The notes: generated by a model not told the origin, from the sequence alone. A stretch of 64,000 nt of DNA from Apricaphanius iberus (GCA_028564705.1 JAPXFQ010000338.1:558001-622000), one strand, 5' to 3'. Positions 1 to 11,633 are shown, counted from the first letter of the stretch. Translations and numbers: made by a program.

Positions 1-2680
1 GCTCACGGGCCTGGCGCGGCATGTCCGGGGTACCCGAGTCGGTGGTGCGCCGGGTTCCGGCCTCGGCGCGGGGGCCCTCGGACGCTGGCGGTGCCTGGGG
101 CATCTCTTATTGGCGGGGAGGCTTTTTACCATCTAGCACAGGCGCTCTTTTTAACGGGGTGCGCTTGTAACGGGAGGGGGGAGGGCGTTGCGGGTGAGGG
201 GGGGCTAAACTCAACCTGGGTGTCTAGTGACATGTGTTTTGTTAGCAGTGTGAATGTTGGGAAGGATTTAGGTATGCCCCTGGCATGGGGGCTGGTGGAT
301 TGCCGGGGCCCCCATGGGGCTCGGGGGTACCGCTGCCGTGGGCCCCGACTGGACGTGCTGGGGCCTCCCACCCCTGGTGGATCGGGCCGAACGGGGGTGC
401 CTATTGGAGTCAGCAGGGGAGCTGGCTCCCTGGGGTTGGCAATGGTCACCCCAGTTATTTTCTCCCCATCCCCATGCCTCTGTCCACCTGCTCCTTCATT
501 CTACCATTCACAAGGCCTTGGGACGTGGGCACGTCACTGGGGTGCGGGATGGAGCTTCCGTCTTCGCTACCCGGTGGCGGCCTGGGTCCCGATTTTATTG
601 AGCAACTTAGACACTTACACTTGCAACATTTACATGGAACGCACATGTAGGGACCTGGCGGTGTGGCGCATTGGCGCTGGGGGCGGGACCCCTCATGGGG
701 GGCCCCCTATAGGGGCCCGTTGTGGGGGCCTCGCCTGTGGTGCCGGCACCCACTGGTTAAACGCATCTAGACACTGAGGGCCCGGGGGGGGAGATGGGGG
801 TACCCGGCAGTATTCCCATGTCCCCCCCCTCTGTTTTAAGTGCACATTAGAACAACACGCAACAACACCACATTGAGCTGGGGGAGAGAGGCTGGGGGGT
901 CTTTCCACACCCCTGTTCGTTGGACCATCAGGGGTCGGAGCCCGGATAGAACATCACGCCGTCTGGTCGGGGTCCTGGGCTGGTGGGCTGCTCTTGCCGG
1001 TGTGGGGGCCTTGGCGGTCTGCTTGTCCCCGTCCTGGTGGGCAAAGGGGTCTGTCTCCTGGGTGCAGGGGCAGGGTTCTCTATTGGGGCGTCTGTCCCTG
1101 GGCCTGGGAGTATGGAGTATAGTGTACGTATGGGGGGTATGAATGAGTGTATAGCGTCCTTTTTTCGTATGTCCTGTATTTGTAAGAATGTGTACGCATG
1201 AGAGGGAGGGTACGTATGAGTGTCTCTGTCTGTCTATGTCTACCTGTCAGGTTGGGTGTTTGGCTGCTCTCTGGCCTGATGCATCTTCTTCCCTCCCCGT
1301 CACTCCCCGTCGGTGATGGTTGCTCCTGCCCGCTGGTTGATGATGACTCTCGATGCATGGGGCTGGGGGTCCCGGTTGCGGCCCGGCTCGGTCCTGGTGC
1401 ATGTCGGGCGGGTCCTGGGTGGTCTGGTGTGTCGGGCGGCCGCTGTTTCGGGCCGACGTCCTCCTTGGATTGACTGGGGCACCTCTTATGGGGGTGCCGG
1501 GGTTGTAGAATAGGTTGGTGCCGTCCGGTGGATCGGTGGGGACCGTGCCTGGCGCCCAGTCCTCCTGCCGGTTCCAGGACTTCTGCTGGCTGGTCTGTTC
1601 ACCTGGTGGGGCTGTCCGGCATTGGCTGGGCCCCTGATCTTGGCGCCCTACGTGGGGCGGGATCTGGACCCTGGAGCTGGAAGATCTGGATGTCCAGGTG
1701 CTGGCTGGGCGCGGCCTGGGCAGGGCGTACATCTGCTGTGGCTCTTGCTGTGGCTCCCTGGCGTGTGTGTGTGTGGAGGCTGGCCGGGTTGTTGGCGGTG
1801 GGTATTGGTCCGGGGTGGCGGCGGCGTGTGTTGTCTGTCGGTTGGCTGCGGATCCTCATTGCCTGCGGCGGCGGCGGGGGGCCCTTGTCGGCTGGTCCCT
1901 GGTTGGGGCCCCGCTGGGGGGCGGGGTGCCCCTGGTCTCCGTGGCCTCCGGTTCCTGATCCGGGCCCGCCCTGGCGTAGCCGGTTACCGGCGGAGCCCGT
2001 GGACTCGTCACTGCGATCTCTCAGGCCCCAGCATTGCGGCTGATGGGTGCTCCCCTGGGGCTTCCATCTGTTCCTCTCTTGGTGGGTGATCGACCCTTCG
2101 CTGATCCGCCTGTGGACTCTGTACTCTGTGGGACCCTGGATGCATACATCTCTTGCCTCCTCCATGTCTGTGCCGATTCCTGTAGGACGGATTGACGGTT
2201 CCTTACACCAGCTATCAATCAGTTGCATGGGGAAACCTTATTCAGACCTGCATGCTCGCACACACATAGTTGTGGGGACTTTGGTGAGGACGGACATATC
2301 TTAAACTGAGGTTATCATCATTAGTTAGTTGTTCACAGGAGCTTACCAGAAACATTTGTATTATGTTCATTAATCAATGCTTGTTTTTAGTGAATGTATA
2401 ATTCTTAGTTTATTCTACTAGATCCGAACTATTGGTTTGGCTCTGTACAGTTTGTTGTTTTTGTTTTGTATTACTGTTTCTCTGCCGTCCGGCAGAGGTG
2501 GAGGACTGGGATGTTTTCTTGTGTTCTTTGTTTGCCTCCCTGTCTTGTGTCGTCGGTTCGCGCCTCTGTTGGTCCGGTTTCTTTTCTTCACCTTCTTCCT
2601 TTCTCCCTTCTTGTCTCAGTTTAATGTCCATGACGTCAGGAAATTGAACCCACAGTAATCACTAATAAAGATTTTTCATA
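1..2680 (+). repeat. GC-rich unclassified interspersed repeat, 3' portion
   Basis: The first 2.1 kb is strikingly G+C-rich, with G/T-rich runs on the plus strand, inside otherwise AT-rich DNA. The last 0.5 kb becomes AT-rich and ends near an AATAAA signal at 2664-2669. Bases 1969-2102 and 2620-2680 match a second copy at 53069-53262, so this is a dispersed repeat rather than a CpG-island promoter. The second copy shares the 3' end and lacks the 5' part, as expected of a retrotransposed sequence, but I see no reverse transcriptase or other known domain. Several overlapping open frames of 60-210 codons exist on both strands. They are Gly/Pro/Trp-rich in a way that GC-rich DNA gives by chance, so I call none a gene. 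The element may extend beyond the left edge. Confidence 0.65.
2664..2669 (+). promoter_or_regulatory. Poly(A) signal at the 3' end of the GC-rich repeat
   Basis: AATAAA lies in a segment (cagtaatcactaataaag) shared with the second copy, where the signal is at 53249-53254. Conservation at the shared 3' end suggests an RNA intermediate. Confidence 0.45.
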
Positions 2681-2802
2681 CATATACATCAAGTGGCATA
2701 CTACAGCGAAGCTGTAATACTCTGCTTGGGAAAGTAAAACTGTTGGGCTTGTACTTGGTACTCAGACACCAATTCTGAGTAGCATACTGCTAGACAGGAC
2801 AC

Positions 2803-2805
<3 letters not shown>

Positions 2806-2834
<29 letters not shown>

Positions 2835-2910
2835 AAAGACAAACAGGCTTTTTAAAGTCAAGCGCTCTGATTTGAAAAAAATAAAAAATAAAAAAAATAA
2901 AAAAATAAAA

Positions 2911-2968
<58 letters not shown>
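2806..2968. repeat. Poly(A) run, A-rich spacer and (TA)n microsatellite
   Basis: An uninterrupted run of 28 A (2806-2833) is followed by A-rich sequence with AAAATA-like units and a pure AT dinucleotide array at 2914-2968. Such arrays often grow from the tails of retrotransposed elements. The short open frames of alternating Tyr-Ile here are an artefact of the repeat. Confidence 0.9.
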
Positions 2969-2973
<5 letters not shown>

Positions 2974-4070
2974 CACACAGCAGTAAAAGTTTTTTGTCAA
3001 AAAGAAGATTCAAACCCAAGCAATGAGTAATGCCATAATTTATTTTAGATTAAATCTATATTTTCTCTATAGAATCTGACTATACACATTCATCAATCTA
3101 ATCTACAGCAAGCACATGTAAGAGCTTTCAGTGAAGGGAGAAGCAATCTCAAACTTTTGGAATTCTTGTTCGCTCAAGATTAATCAAATTCATTTCCACT
3201 AGGAAGTACAACTGCATTTTTCTAAAGATATTCCACTAAATACACTTTAATAACAAAAACTCTTAAGGTCATTATCTGTTGAAGGACAATGTCAAATGAA
3301 ACATTGTCCATCTGTTCTATGTCCATCCACAGTTCTCCCTCGGCCTCTTCCCCCTTCCCTCAGTGGGGGTTGAGGCGACCTGTGCATTACAAGCAGAGGG
3401 CTGATGATTACATTGCTAGACTGAGAGCGATGCTCATGGTGTTGTAATCCCAGCAGTAATCAATATCTTTGGCTGCTTTACCATCCCGTCACATCTACAG
3501 AATGTAAAATATCCCAGAGCTACACTTAACCAAAACTTTAATTATTCTTTCAAAGTCATATGTAGATGCCAAATCCTGGGGAAAAAATACAACTGTTTTC
3601 TTTTTGAATGAGTTACCAGGGATTGACAATAAATGGCATTAGTCTTTATTTCTCCTGCTATGGTTTAAATAACTGCTCTGAGTATACCAGTGTTACAAAA
3701 TCTATGCACAACGTTAACTAAGCGTCATTAACATTGTAAGCTGAATGACACAATGAATGCCAAATAAACCTTTAACTATAAGAAATGCCTTGGTAAATGT
3801 CACCTAAATCTGTCTATACAGGCAAGGGATAAATAGTGTTTTGAAAACCCCATTTTGAGTGGAGGATTTTGAGCTGTCTAGTGTTGTATCTGGACGTTAG
3901 ACAACTTGTAATATTGTAGATCTCCTGTGAAAAGCAAACTAAAATAATACAAAATATTTTAGGATGTTCCACCCCAATGCTGTTTACCCATCTGTTTTTA
4001 TAAAATAAATCAACATCTGTAGCAGGAATGTTTAACTGGTACTTCTTAAACAACATCAAATCAATAGCTT
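2969..4070. other. AT-rich DNA with one exon-like patch
   Basis: No recognisable gene. The only departure from AT-rich composition is 3330-3450, where a long pyrimidine tract ends in CAG at 3361-3363 and a 27-codon frame follows (see findings). Confidence 0.5.
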
Positions 4071-4210
4071 AATGTACAATACTGCACAAAACTCTTAGGC
4101 AGCTGTGAAAAATATATTTAAAGACATAATTCTGTTAGAAGTATAAATAATGATTGTTTATTTTGATCAATTACAAAATGCAAAGTGAGCAAACAAAACA
4201 AAAAATAGTG
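4071..4210 (+). mobile_element. Tc1-like transposon terminal fragment
   Basis: The segment beginning near gcacaaaactcttaggcagc, followed by a TTTATTTTGATCAATTAC-type stretch and 'aaaatgcaaagtgagc', resembles a terminal region I recall from teleost Tc1-like elements (consensus of the type 'gcaaaagtcttaggcac'). No transposase sequence follows, so this is a solitary end fragment. The identification is from memory. Confidence 0.5.
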
Positions 4211-5168
4211 TAAGATTATAGTCAGGTGTACGATTGAACATACAGGTGCTAATGATCATCATTGTCACACATAGGTAGAAATTACGGGTGTGCAAAGCGG
4301 CTGATATTTTTATCTTTTTTGTATTTTTTGAGGGGGAGGAAAGTATTTGTATTTGAGTAAAATTCAAAATAAGTGTAAAAATCTTTTTTTTTCTCGTATT
4401 ACACTTCTAATTTACATTATATTTAATTATCCATTATAATCATTATGAATATGTAACATGAAACGTAATTAAAAATAAAATTGAAATAACAGCCATCACT
4501 CCATGGTTAAACCTACAGTGGCAGAACATGGGTCTGATGATGAATTGGTGCAGGTGGGGGGATAGGTACTTGTTCGTGGGTCGACAGACCAGGAGAGGAT
4601 GCTTTAAGTGCTTGCGATTATGCATTGCAGATGTTGACAGATATTTGATATCTCTGCCTCTACAGAGCCAGGCATGGTATTTTCTATTTGATTGCCGATT
4701 TGTTTCAGTTGCCTATTTGTTTGTAGTTTCAGAATGATGGGAAGCTAGGCTAAGAATGACAAGCCTATAGCTTCAGGCTACACCTTGTTATCTGGAAAAA
4801 ACAGAGTAACTTAAACGTACCAAATACCTCCCACAAGTCCATACATTTGTACACAACTACAAAAGCCTTGTTTTAAAAATGTTAACTGAAAATTACAGTT
4901 ATTCTGTCAAAAGCCTATTGTCTAAATTACCGAGCCAACAGATCTGCGTTTGCAAGCGAGCAAACATGTGAGCACCCAACTGCAGATATTAATGCTAATG
5001 CAGCGTAATGAAATAATCTCCAGATCAAACTCTGTTTTCCAAAATGTATATACTCTCTCTGGAACCCAGTCAAGGTACAAAAGCCTATTCAACAAAAACA
5101 GTGATGCAGTTAAGTCTTTTTGTTTTTGCTCAGGGGAACCAGAAAAATCTAATGAAAAATGAGATGTT
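4211..5168. other. AT-rich DNA, nothing recognised
   Basis: No repeat, RNA gene or splice-bounded frame stood out. Short frames near 4440-4740 are unremarkable. Confidence 0.5.
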
Positions 5169-5220
5169 ATGTATCATGAAAAATTTGATTTCACATATCA
5201 TGAAATTTTTCATGATACAT
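5169..5220. repeat. Perfect 18-bp inverted repeat (hairpin)
   Basis: atgtatcatgaaaaattt at 5169-5186 is the exact reverse complement of aaatttttcatgatacat at 5203-5220, with a 16-nt spacer. The spacer also carries a 'tatcatgaaa' partial copy of the arm. Both arms are AT-rich. It could be a small foldback element or cruciform; no target duplication is evident. Confidence 0.85.
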
Positions 5221-5999
5221 GAAACTGATAGTGGCAAATAACTTGTCAAACTTAAGGTGGGTGACTTGGGGGACAAATTCAATGAAGGACAGCGTGTTCT
5301 CCATTGCCATATTCTTCTGGGGCTCTGAGCGTGGTCTTGCCTTGGTGGACCTCAAAGTCTAAAACTAGGCAATTTGGTGCAGCCAATACAAACACCTTCA
5401 ATCCAGTTAATGAAGGTTTACCCAAAACATACTTTCACACAGGACAGCAGCCAGTAAAAGGAACCAGACTCAGGGATCCTTGCCTTGCTTTACTCAAGAA
5501 GGGTCTAATTCTCCACAAAATATCTCTTCTCTGGTCATTGTCCAAAACATCAAGATCATTTACAAGCTTAATGGAATTTCAACATAGAAGGGGAATTCTG
5601 ATTGCCCTGACAACTCTTCAAGTGTGTCTTTCCTGAATATCATCTTGGGGGATCACTGAATGTCTAAAAACTATATTTTGATCTTCCTGATCAGATAATT
5701 TATTATCAGAGTTCCTGTTAACAATTCACAGAAATATTATCTCTGCCTCTATCATCAAAGCATATGAGCCTAGCTTGTTAAGCCTTGCTTGAATTTGTTT
5801 GATCTATCCCAAAAAAATGTTGTGTGTGTGTGTGTGGAACCAAATAAACCGAATAAACACCAATTCAAAAGAGGCTATTTCAAATAAGGCTTGATTTTTT
5901 ATTTTTTTATTTAGCTTGCTGCATTGAAAGCCCTCTGGACTTCTACATCAGTGAAATAGCGTTTCCTGCTGAGACTCCCTCCTCTTTCTGTTTCCATAG
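5221..5999. other. Unrecognised DNA with a short (TG)n run
   Basis: A small (TG)n tract lies at about 5819-5836. An open frame of 110 codons at 5304-5636 has no recognisable motif or codon signature and I do not call it a gene. The final 30 bases before 6000 are pyrimidine-rich and serve as the acceptor of the candidate exon. Confidence 0.5.
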
Positions 6000-6089
6000 G
6001 CTATTTGAAAAGACCGGCATTAATGCCGACATTAGTGAACCTTTTGGTCATTCAAAAGAGCTCAGCCTGCAGCAATGTGCCGCGATCAG
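6000..6089 (+). CDS. Candidate internal coding exon, gene not identified
   Basis: A strong 3' splice-site context (pyrimidine-rich ctccctcctctttctg, then CCATAG at 5994-5999) precedes a 90-base open segment that ends CAG before GTATTT at 6090. Read with one leading base, it encodes a peptide beginning LFEKTGINADISEPFGH and ending QQCAAIR, mixed and hydrophilic like ordinary protein sequence. The exon is 90 bases with the same intron phase (2) on both sides, so it could be included or skipped without a frameshift. Against it: a second frame is also open over these 90 bases, I do not recognise the peptide, and no neighbouring exon is certain. If real, the gene is on the plus strand and most of this window is intron. 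Confidence 0.4.
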
Positions 6090-6380
6090 GTATTTTTCAC
6101 AGAAGATTACACCACGTTGGGATAAAGGGGGTTGTGGGGATGGGGTCGGAGCTGTCGATGTGCAGGTTTGCATATTAACTGTGAGTCCATGTGTCATGAT
6201 TTTGGAAGGACTCTAGAGCGAGCTCACAAAAACCAAGCGAAATCATCAATGCAGTAAAATAATAATTTATTTCTCTCTTCAAAGTAAGGGAGGTCTCCAA
6301 GGCAAGGGGAATCACAGGGAACTGGATGAGGAGGAACTCTGTGGTCACTTGCAGATGGCTAAAGAGAAGACAGTGTTCAT
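6090..6380. other. Unrecognised DNA between candidate exon and hAT-like element
   Basis: Includes a G-rich patch near 6120-6165. No repeat recognised. Confidence 0.5.
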
Positions 6381-7283
6381 TAGAGCTGTAATCGGGCCTT
6401 AAAAGTTGGGCCGAGAGAGTTCAGCCCGAGCCCGAAGAGTATATTTTGTTGACAGCTTATTAAAGGCCGAACCCGATTTAGCCCGACATGTTTCGACTAG
6501 AAAAAACTGGCATCGGACAACATGACCAGCAGGTTTTCAACTTACTGGACAAATGTTTCAAACTCTGGTCAAACAGGCATATTATCTGTAGTATCCTGAG
6601 ACTTCATGTTAACACTAGAGGGAGCTCTAGGCTCCGGGTGGGGTTACAGGGCAGGAAGTCTATTTCAGGATGTACTTCCCAGGTGTTCTGGGCCTTTTGT
6701 TTGAGCTCCATACCTGGTGCCATGTGCTAGCAATAAAGTCTGTGAAGCTATTATTGGAGTCCTGTATCCTCCTTTAATTACTGGGGTCACAACATTATAT
6801 TATCTGAAGCTTGAAATGATAAATGAATAAGAATAATTTCAAGGAATGCTGATTTATAATCTTTTTTTCTTTGTCTGCAGCTAAATGAAGCGCTAACCGA
6901 TTGCTTCTGTGTGCTCTTGACCGCTTCCTCTAGATTTCAGGGGATTTTATCTGACGTGTGGACATTAGGGAGCTGCTATATATATGCAGTAGACCTCTGG
7001 AACTTGAAACTTTGGATAATTTATGTTAGAGCGCAGCGCAGCAGTCGGAGCATGTTTTCCGTTTTGATCTGAGAGGAGTGGGTCTTTGACATCATGACGC
7101 ATGCGGTGTGCATGCAACATCTTGACAGGTAGATTCGAAATAATGTCAGTGGCCAACTGCAGCGCTTTATTATAAATTATCATGCTAATGAGATGATCAG
7201 CTGACCGCTAAAGTCCGAGACTGTGAACAATGACAGAAATTAAGCCCAGAGTCGTTGGGTTCGGGCAAAGATCCTCAGCTCTA
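6381..7283. mobile_element. hAT-like non-autonomous DNA transposon
   Basis: The element starts tagagctgtaatcgggcc and ends gggcaaagatcctcagctcta, giving short terminal inverted repeats (tagagct). It is flanked by gtgttcat (6373-6380) and gtcttcat (7284-7291), a 7/8-matching 8-bp target duplication typical of hAT elements. The left end carries repeated 'gcccga' motifs found in a teleost hAT family I recognise. No transposase frame is intact. An LTR-like segment lies inside at 6607-6794. Confidence 0.75.
6607..6794 (+). repeat. Possible short solo LTR inside the hAT-like element
   Basis: The segment begins TGTTAAC and ends GTCACAACA, has 'gcaataaagtctg' about 60 bases before the end as a candidate poly(A) signal, and differs from the surrounding element in composition. 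A 5-bp target duplication is not evident (cttca versus ttata), so the call is tentative. Confidence 0.3.
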
Positions 7284-8549
7284 GTCTTCATAATCTCATT
7301 TGCAAAGAAGAGGGGGCAAATATTTGACAACACATTGACTGATGATAGACTGCCACAAGACACTACATTTAAATCAAAAGGTATTTCCAGAACAGGTGCA
7401 ACCAAGTTGTAATAGTGTTTTCAGTTTGTACTTTTTTCCTCACAGACTCATTTGGTTCTGAGTTGACCTGAAAGGATAAATGTCACATTATGCTGTATGT
7501 GAGGAAACCTTGAACATTATTTATCATGGAGTTATTTTCAAAAGCACAAAAGCCTGGGATTTTAATAAGGATACTTAGACTTAAGAACCAATATCTTATC
7601 ATATCCGATATCATCTGTAGGAGATGTTGATGAGTCTGGATGACCTTTTTTAAACCCAAAACTTAGAAAATGATGATGAAGGAGTAAGAGGCTAAAATAG
7701 GATTGCATGCTACATATTTAATCACTACTCATCATAAAGAGGCAAGTTAGTGAGATGTCAGCAGTCTAGCACTGCAGAAGCTCTTCCTCCACCAAGCTTC
7801 ACTGTCACTAATAAACATGTTCAGCTTGAGTTCAATCATGTTTAAACCAGAAAGTTTGGCTTTCTGCTGTCATCTTTGAATTTGAGATTTATCAGTGTTA
7901 TCTTCCTTGAATATTTTATGGAAGCACTTAACACAAAACTTTTATGTCTAAAACTTTATCATAGTTTAATTCTATTTTAAGTTAAGTTTAAGTTAAGTTA
8001 TGATTTCAACATATTTCTATGATAATTCACAATATAAGGCTTAAAGTTGGAAATCGAGCTTTAAGTACGATGACTAAACCAAATTTCATTCCCCTCAGCT
8101 TTTATTTATGTTGATGCAGCTATTGATCATGCTGAAGAGAAAATTATGTCTTTAGGCTGCAGTGCTAGTAGGTGAGCCAGGACATTAATCTGGAAATCAA
8201 TTATGCTGTCGATTGGCCGGGAAGGGTTTGGTAAAGGATTGTGATCTGAAGGTTCAGTCTAAGTGGAAAAACATTGTATTTGTTTTATATTTGTACAGCA
8301 ACATCAGAGTTTATGCAGAGTTTTAGGGTATCTGTCTTTATATTTAACATTTCTGTCTAGACTGTTGGGATCATGTGTTGGAGAGACATTTTCCTTCTGG
8401 CACTGAGGCTGAGAGAGACTTGCTCTTGTGATACTCAGGAATAAAAAAAACCTGCAAAGAAACTGATCCTGCACATACAAATGCTAATGCTGCCAAGGCT
8501 GAATATATTGTATGTATTTTTTTTATTCCATGCCTGCATATCGATTATA
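7284..8549. other. AT-rich DNA, nothing recognised
   Basis: No repeat or gene signature seen. Short T- and A-rich tracts only. Confidence 0.5.
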
Positions 8550-9000
8550 CTCCTCTTTTTTACATTTTGCCAGATTACAACCACAGACCTCAATGTGTTT
8601 AATGAGATTTTAAGGTAGACCATTTCAAGATTGAAGATGTGAAGTGAGAAGGAAAACTAATTCATGGTTTTAATCCGCTGCAACTAAATAAAATACATTC
8701 AAACCAATTAACTTTAGAAGTTATCCAATTTGTTTGTAATCTAACCTCAGTTTGAATGCAGCTGTTGTGTGAAGGCCTCTGAGGTTTATTAGAGAACAGT
8801 GGTGAACAAGAAATCGTCATAAAAACCAGGGACCAAGCCAGACAGTTCAGAGATAATTTTAAAGGAGTTTAAAGTATCATCCCAAAATTTGTTTATCTCA
8901 TGGACCACTGTTTAATCTTCACATGAAAAAACCTTGGGACAATAATTATTCAAAATTTCATAACATGGCAAATGTTCGTGAAGACTGCCAAAAAATCAAA
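8550..9000 (+). pseudogene. Tc1-like transposon remnant (5' end and start of transposase)
   Basis: The segment runs from a typical teleost Tc1-like 5' region ('acattttgccagattacaa', 'agaccattt') through 'gtgaaggcctctgagg' to the start of the transposase. A frame reading VIKTRDQARQFRDNFKGV corresponds to the N-terminal helix-turn-helix region of Tc1-type transposases, after which stops appear (SIIPKFV..). The catalytic DDE region is absent. Decayed and non-functional. Confidence 0.65.
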
Positions 9001-11633
9001 CCAGCAACTCAATGGTGATAGTGTGGTGGAAAGAATTAGTGTTATGATTTATTTGTACTTTGCAATCAACTGTGACACATTATTACTTAATGTTGTAGTG
9101 TTAGTTTGAATGTTTATTCTTATTGAGTGACGCCTTTACCCAAGTCTTTTTTGGGTCACAGAAAAACTGGAAGTTTTTAGCAGAAAATATCAAACAAGGA
9201 GAAGCTAAACAATGGGGTTTTCAGAGAAAATATCTGTCTGTGTTCCTTTGGCAGGATGTGGCCAGATTATTGCAAAGGTGAAGAAATGTTTTGAAGGTCA
9301 TAAAACAGACTTAGCAGAATTCACAAACAACCACAGAGAGTCTAGAATAAGTTTGGAATTTGCTGACCAAGTAAAACAATAACAAAATGGTTAATTATGC
9401 ATGCATGAGTGTAAGGAGGCTAGTCTTGGAAACAGTTTGAATGAACCAATCATGTTTTGTATACCATATTTAAAGTGAAAGAAGAGGATCCTATATATGT
9501 TAAAGATGTTGTAAAGTTATAAAACTCAATGTTTCTGTTATATATTTTGTTATGCCTTTTTAGGATGACCTAGAGTGTAGGTAATTTACACTACTCTGTA
9601 AGCTAAATATTTTATCTGTTTTAAGAAATTCTCTAAACCAGTATTTGATCTGTTGTATTAAAATTAACTAAAAGAAAATTAAATTCCTCTCATTTCCTCT
9701 ATAATAAAGTTGAAATTTATAAAGTTAAGTTTTAAATTACATAAATAAAAAACTCCTTCAATATATGTCTCTATGATTTTGTGTTGGCACTGTGATTGAA
9801 TTGAACGTCTCTAGTGGAGAAGATAACTCATTAATTCCGGGATAGCACTGCAGTATTTCTTCCATAGAGACTAATGGATTGATTAGCAGCCATATTTTGT
9901 TAAAATAAAAGCCTTGAATGAACTGATCATTTGTAAATATGGCCACTGTTGTAAAAGTAAAAGGATCTATATAATGCAAAATAAAGTTTTTGGAGTTTTC
10001 AACCATCCGGCAATGCGATTTTCTCATTAAAAAAAAACACCAGAGTGGTTTTTTGCTTAATTCATGCATGTCTGACTAATCCTCCTGAATTCGGCTCGCT
10101 GAGCAGCTGCCCCTCCCTCTTCTAGAAATGAGTGTTCAATTAGTTACATCAATAGTTGAAAGTTGAGTGCTAGAGGTGTCTGCACCGCCCCTGCAGGCAG
10201 AGCGGCTTACCTCTGCTAGAGTTCCAAACACACCCTCCTCCTTCTCACAGCTCATTACTGCTTCGGTTTTTGGCATCTTAAAAACACTTTTTTTTTTGTG
10301 ATATTTAACTTTCTCTGTGAAAACGCCTGGTTGGCTGCATGGATTACAAGATTTTATTCTACATTCCTAAAGAACAGCAGCAGGATCAAAAAACAAAAAT
10401 GCCAGATGGACAGAGAAATAAGTGGCTACATGCTAATGCTAATGTGTGTTAGCAATTTATTAAGCTGCAAATGTAATCTTATAACAGCCTTGTGTGGTTA
10501 ATGAATTGATCTGTGGCATCTCAGAATGTATAGTGAAGGGGTGTAAACAACACCCATGGCTTATTTTATATACTGGGCTGGAAAGATCTGCTTACTGGAC
10601 TCAGCTAGTTATTTTTGTCTCTGTCTAAAGCCTGGAGATTTAGCAACTGAAATAAGCTTTTTTGACTCTGTTTTTTACAAAAAATAAAAATAAAATAAAC
10701 CAAACGTCTGAGCTCTTAAAATAAAAGTAAAAATAAATAATTAAAAATTGTGTGCTTTTCATATTCACTGTCAGAATACTGTTTGAGATGAAGCTCAGCA
10801 CTGTTTCTTTCAGTCCGAGCTGCTGCGGCTCTGCATGGAAGAAGTGCAAAAATTAGTGCTGGTGCCAAACAAGGAAACTTCTTATTTATCAGCGAACTAT
10901 AAATTACTAAAAACCCTAACATTTTTTTCTTTTATCTAAAACTGCCAAAAGGGATTAGACAATCCCTATGAGCAGGTGTTTTATATGCACTCATTAGCTT
11001 TGATAATAATAATTTAATATTTTAGGTATGCCATAACAAAAAAAGATCACTAAAAAAGAAAGAGCAGAAAATAAAGAATATACATGGTTTTAAAAAGATG
11101 TGTAGCTGGACTTTTCAGCTTAACCATATTCAGGATGTGTGTTGTGCACTCACTCTTCATCATGGAATTTAAGTGAGAACAGCTTATCCAAGCATCATTA
11201 CATTGTGCTCCATTCAGGAGTGAATGAAAGATGTAAACTATGATTTTTTTTTTATTTTTACTTCATGCAGAAACATGCTAGCAACATTTCCATGCTCCAT
11301 GGTGAGAGCTTGATTCACTGCTCTATCTCTGCCTGTGTGGGTACAGGCAGAGTTCAGCTTTCACACACCCACTACCACACATAGAGTCATTGTTGATGAT
11401 GCATGTCTCACCCCTTACTTTAAGATGGACTATAATGCCTTCTTCCTCACTTTAAACATGAACTGAAAGCTCATTTAAACAGAAGGAGAAAAAAAAATAG
11501 AACTGTTGTTTTGGATTCTATTTTTGTCGTTAGTAGACAGAAGTCTCAAGGTGGGTTCTGTGGTACAACAGAGATAAGCAGCTCAATGAAGATGCAGCTT
11601 AAGGCATGTTGTCACTTCTGACTTTTCTCTCAG
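9001..11633. other. Unrecognised DNA, one GC-richer patch
   Basis: Mostly AT-rich. At 10080-10260 a GC-richer patch with 'caccgcccctgcaggcag' and a minus-strand GT-type donor-like motif (cttacctctgctagag, 10207-10222) resembles repeat DNA, but I cannot name it. A 103-codon minus-strand frame at 9758-10069 has no recognisable motif. Confidence 0.45.

Noticed and set aside
91..2228. Several overlapping frames of 60-210 codons on both strands
   Set aside because: They lie in GC-rich repeat DNA poor in stop codons, are Gly/Pro/Trp/Arg-rich in every frame, and contain no recognisable domain.
2701..3000. Tyr-Ile repeat peptide on the minus strand
   Set aside because: Direct translation of the (TA)n array.
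5304..5636. 110-codon plus-strand frame
   Set aside because: No motif, no initiator or splice context that stands out, and a length within chance expectation for 64 kb in six frames.
6866..7070. Acceptor-like tract (ttttctttgtctgcag) followed by a ~60-codon open stretch
   Set aside because: Falls inside the hAT-like element; most likely transposon-internal sequence.
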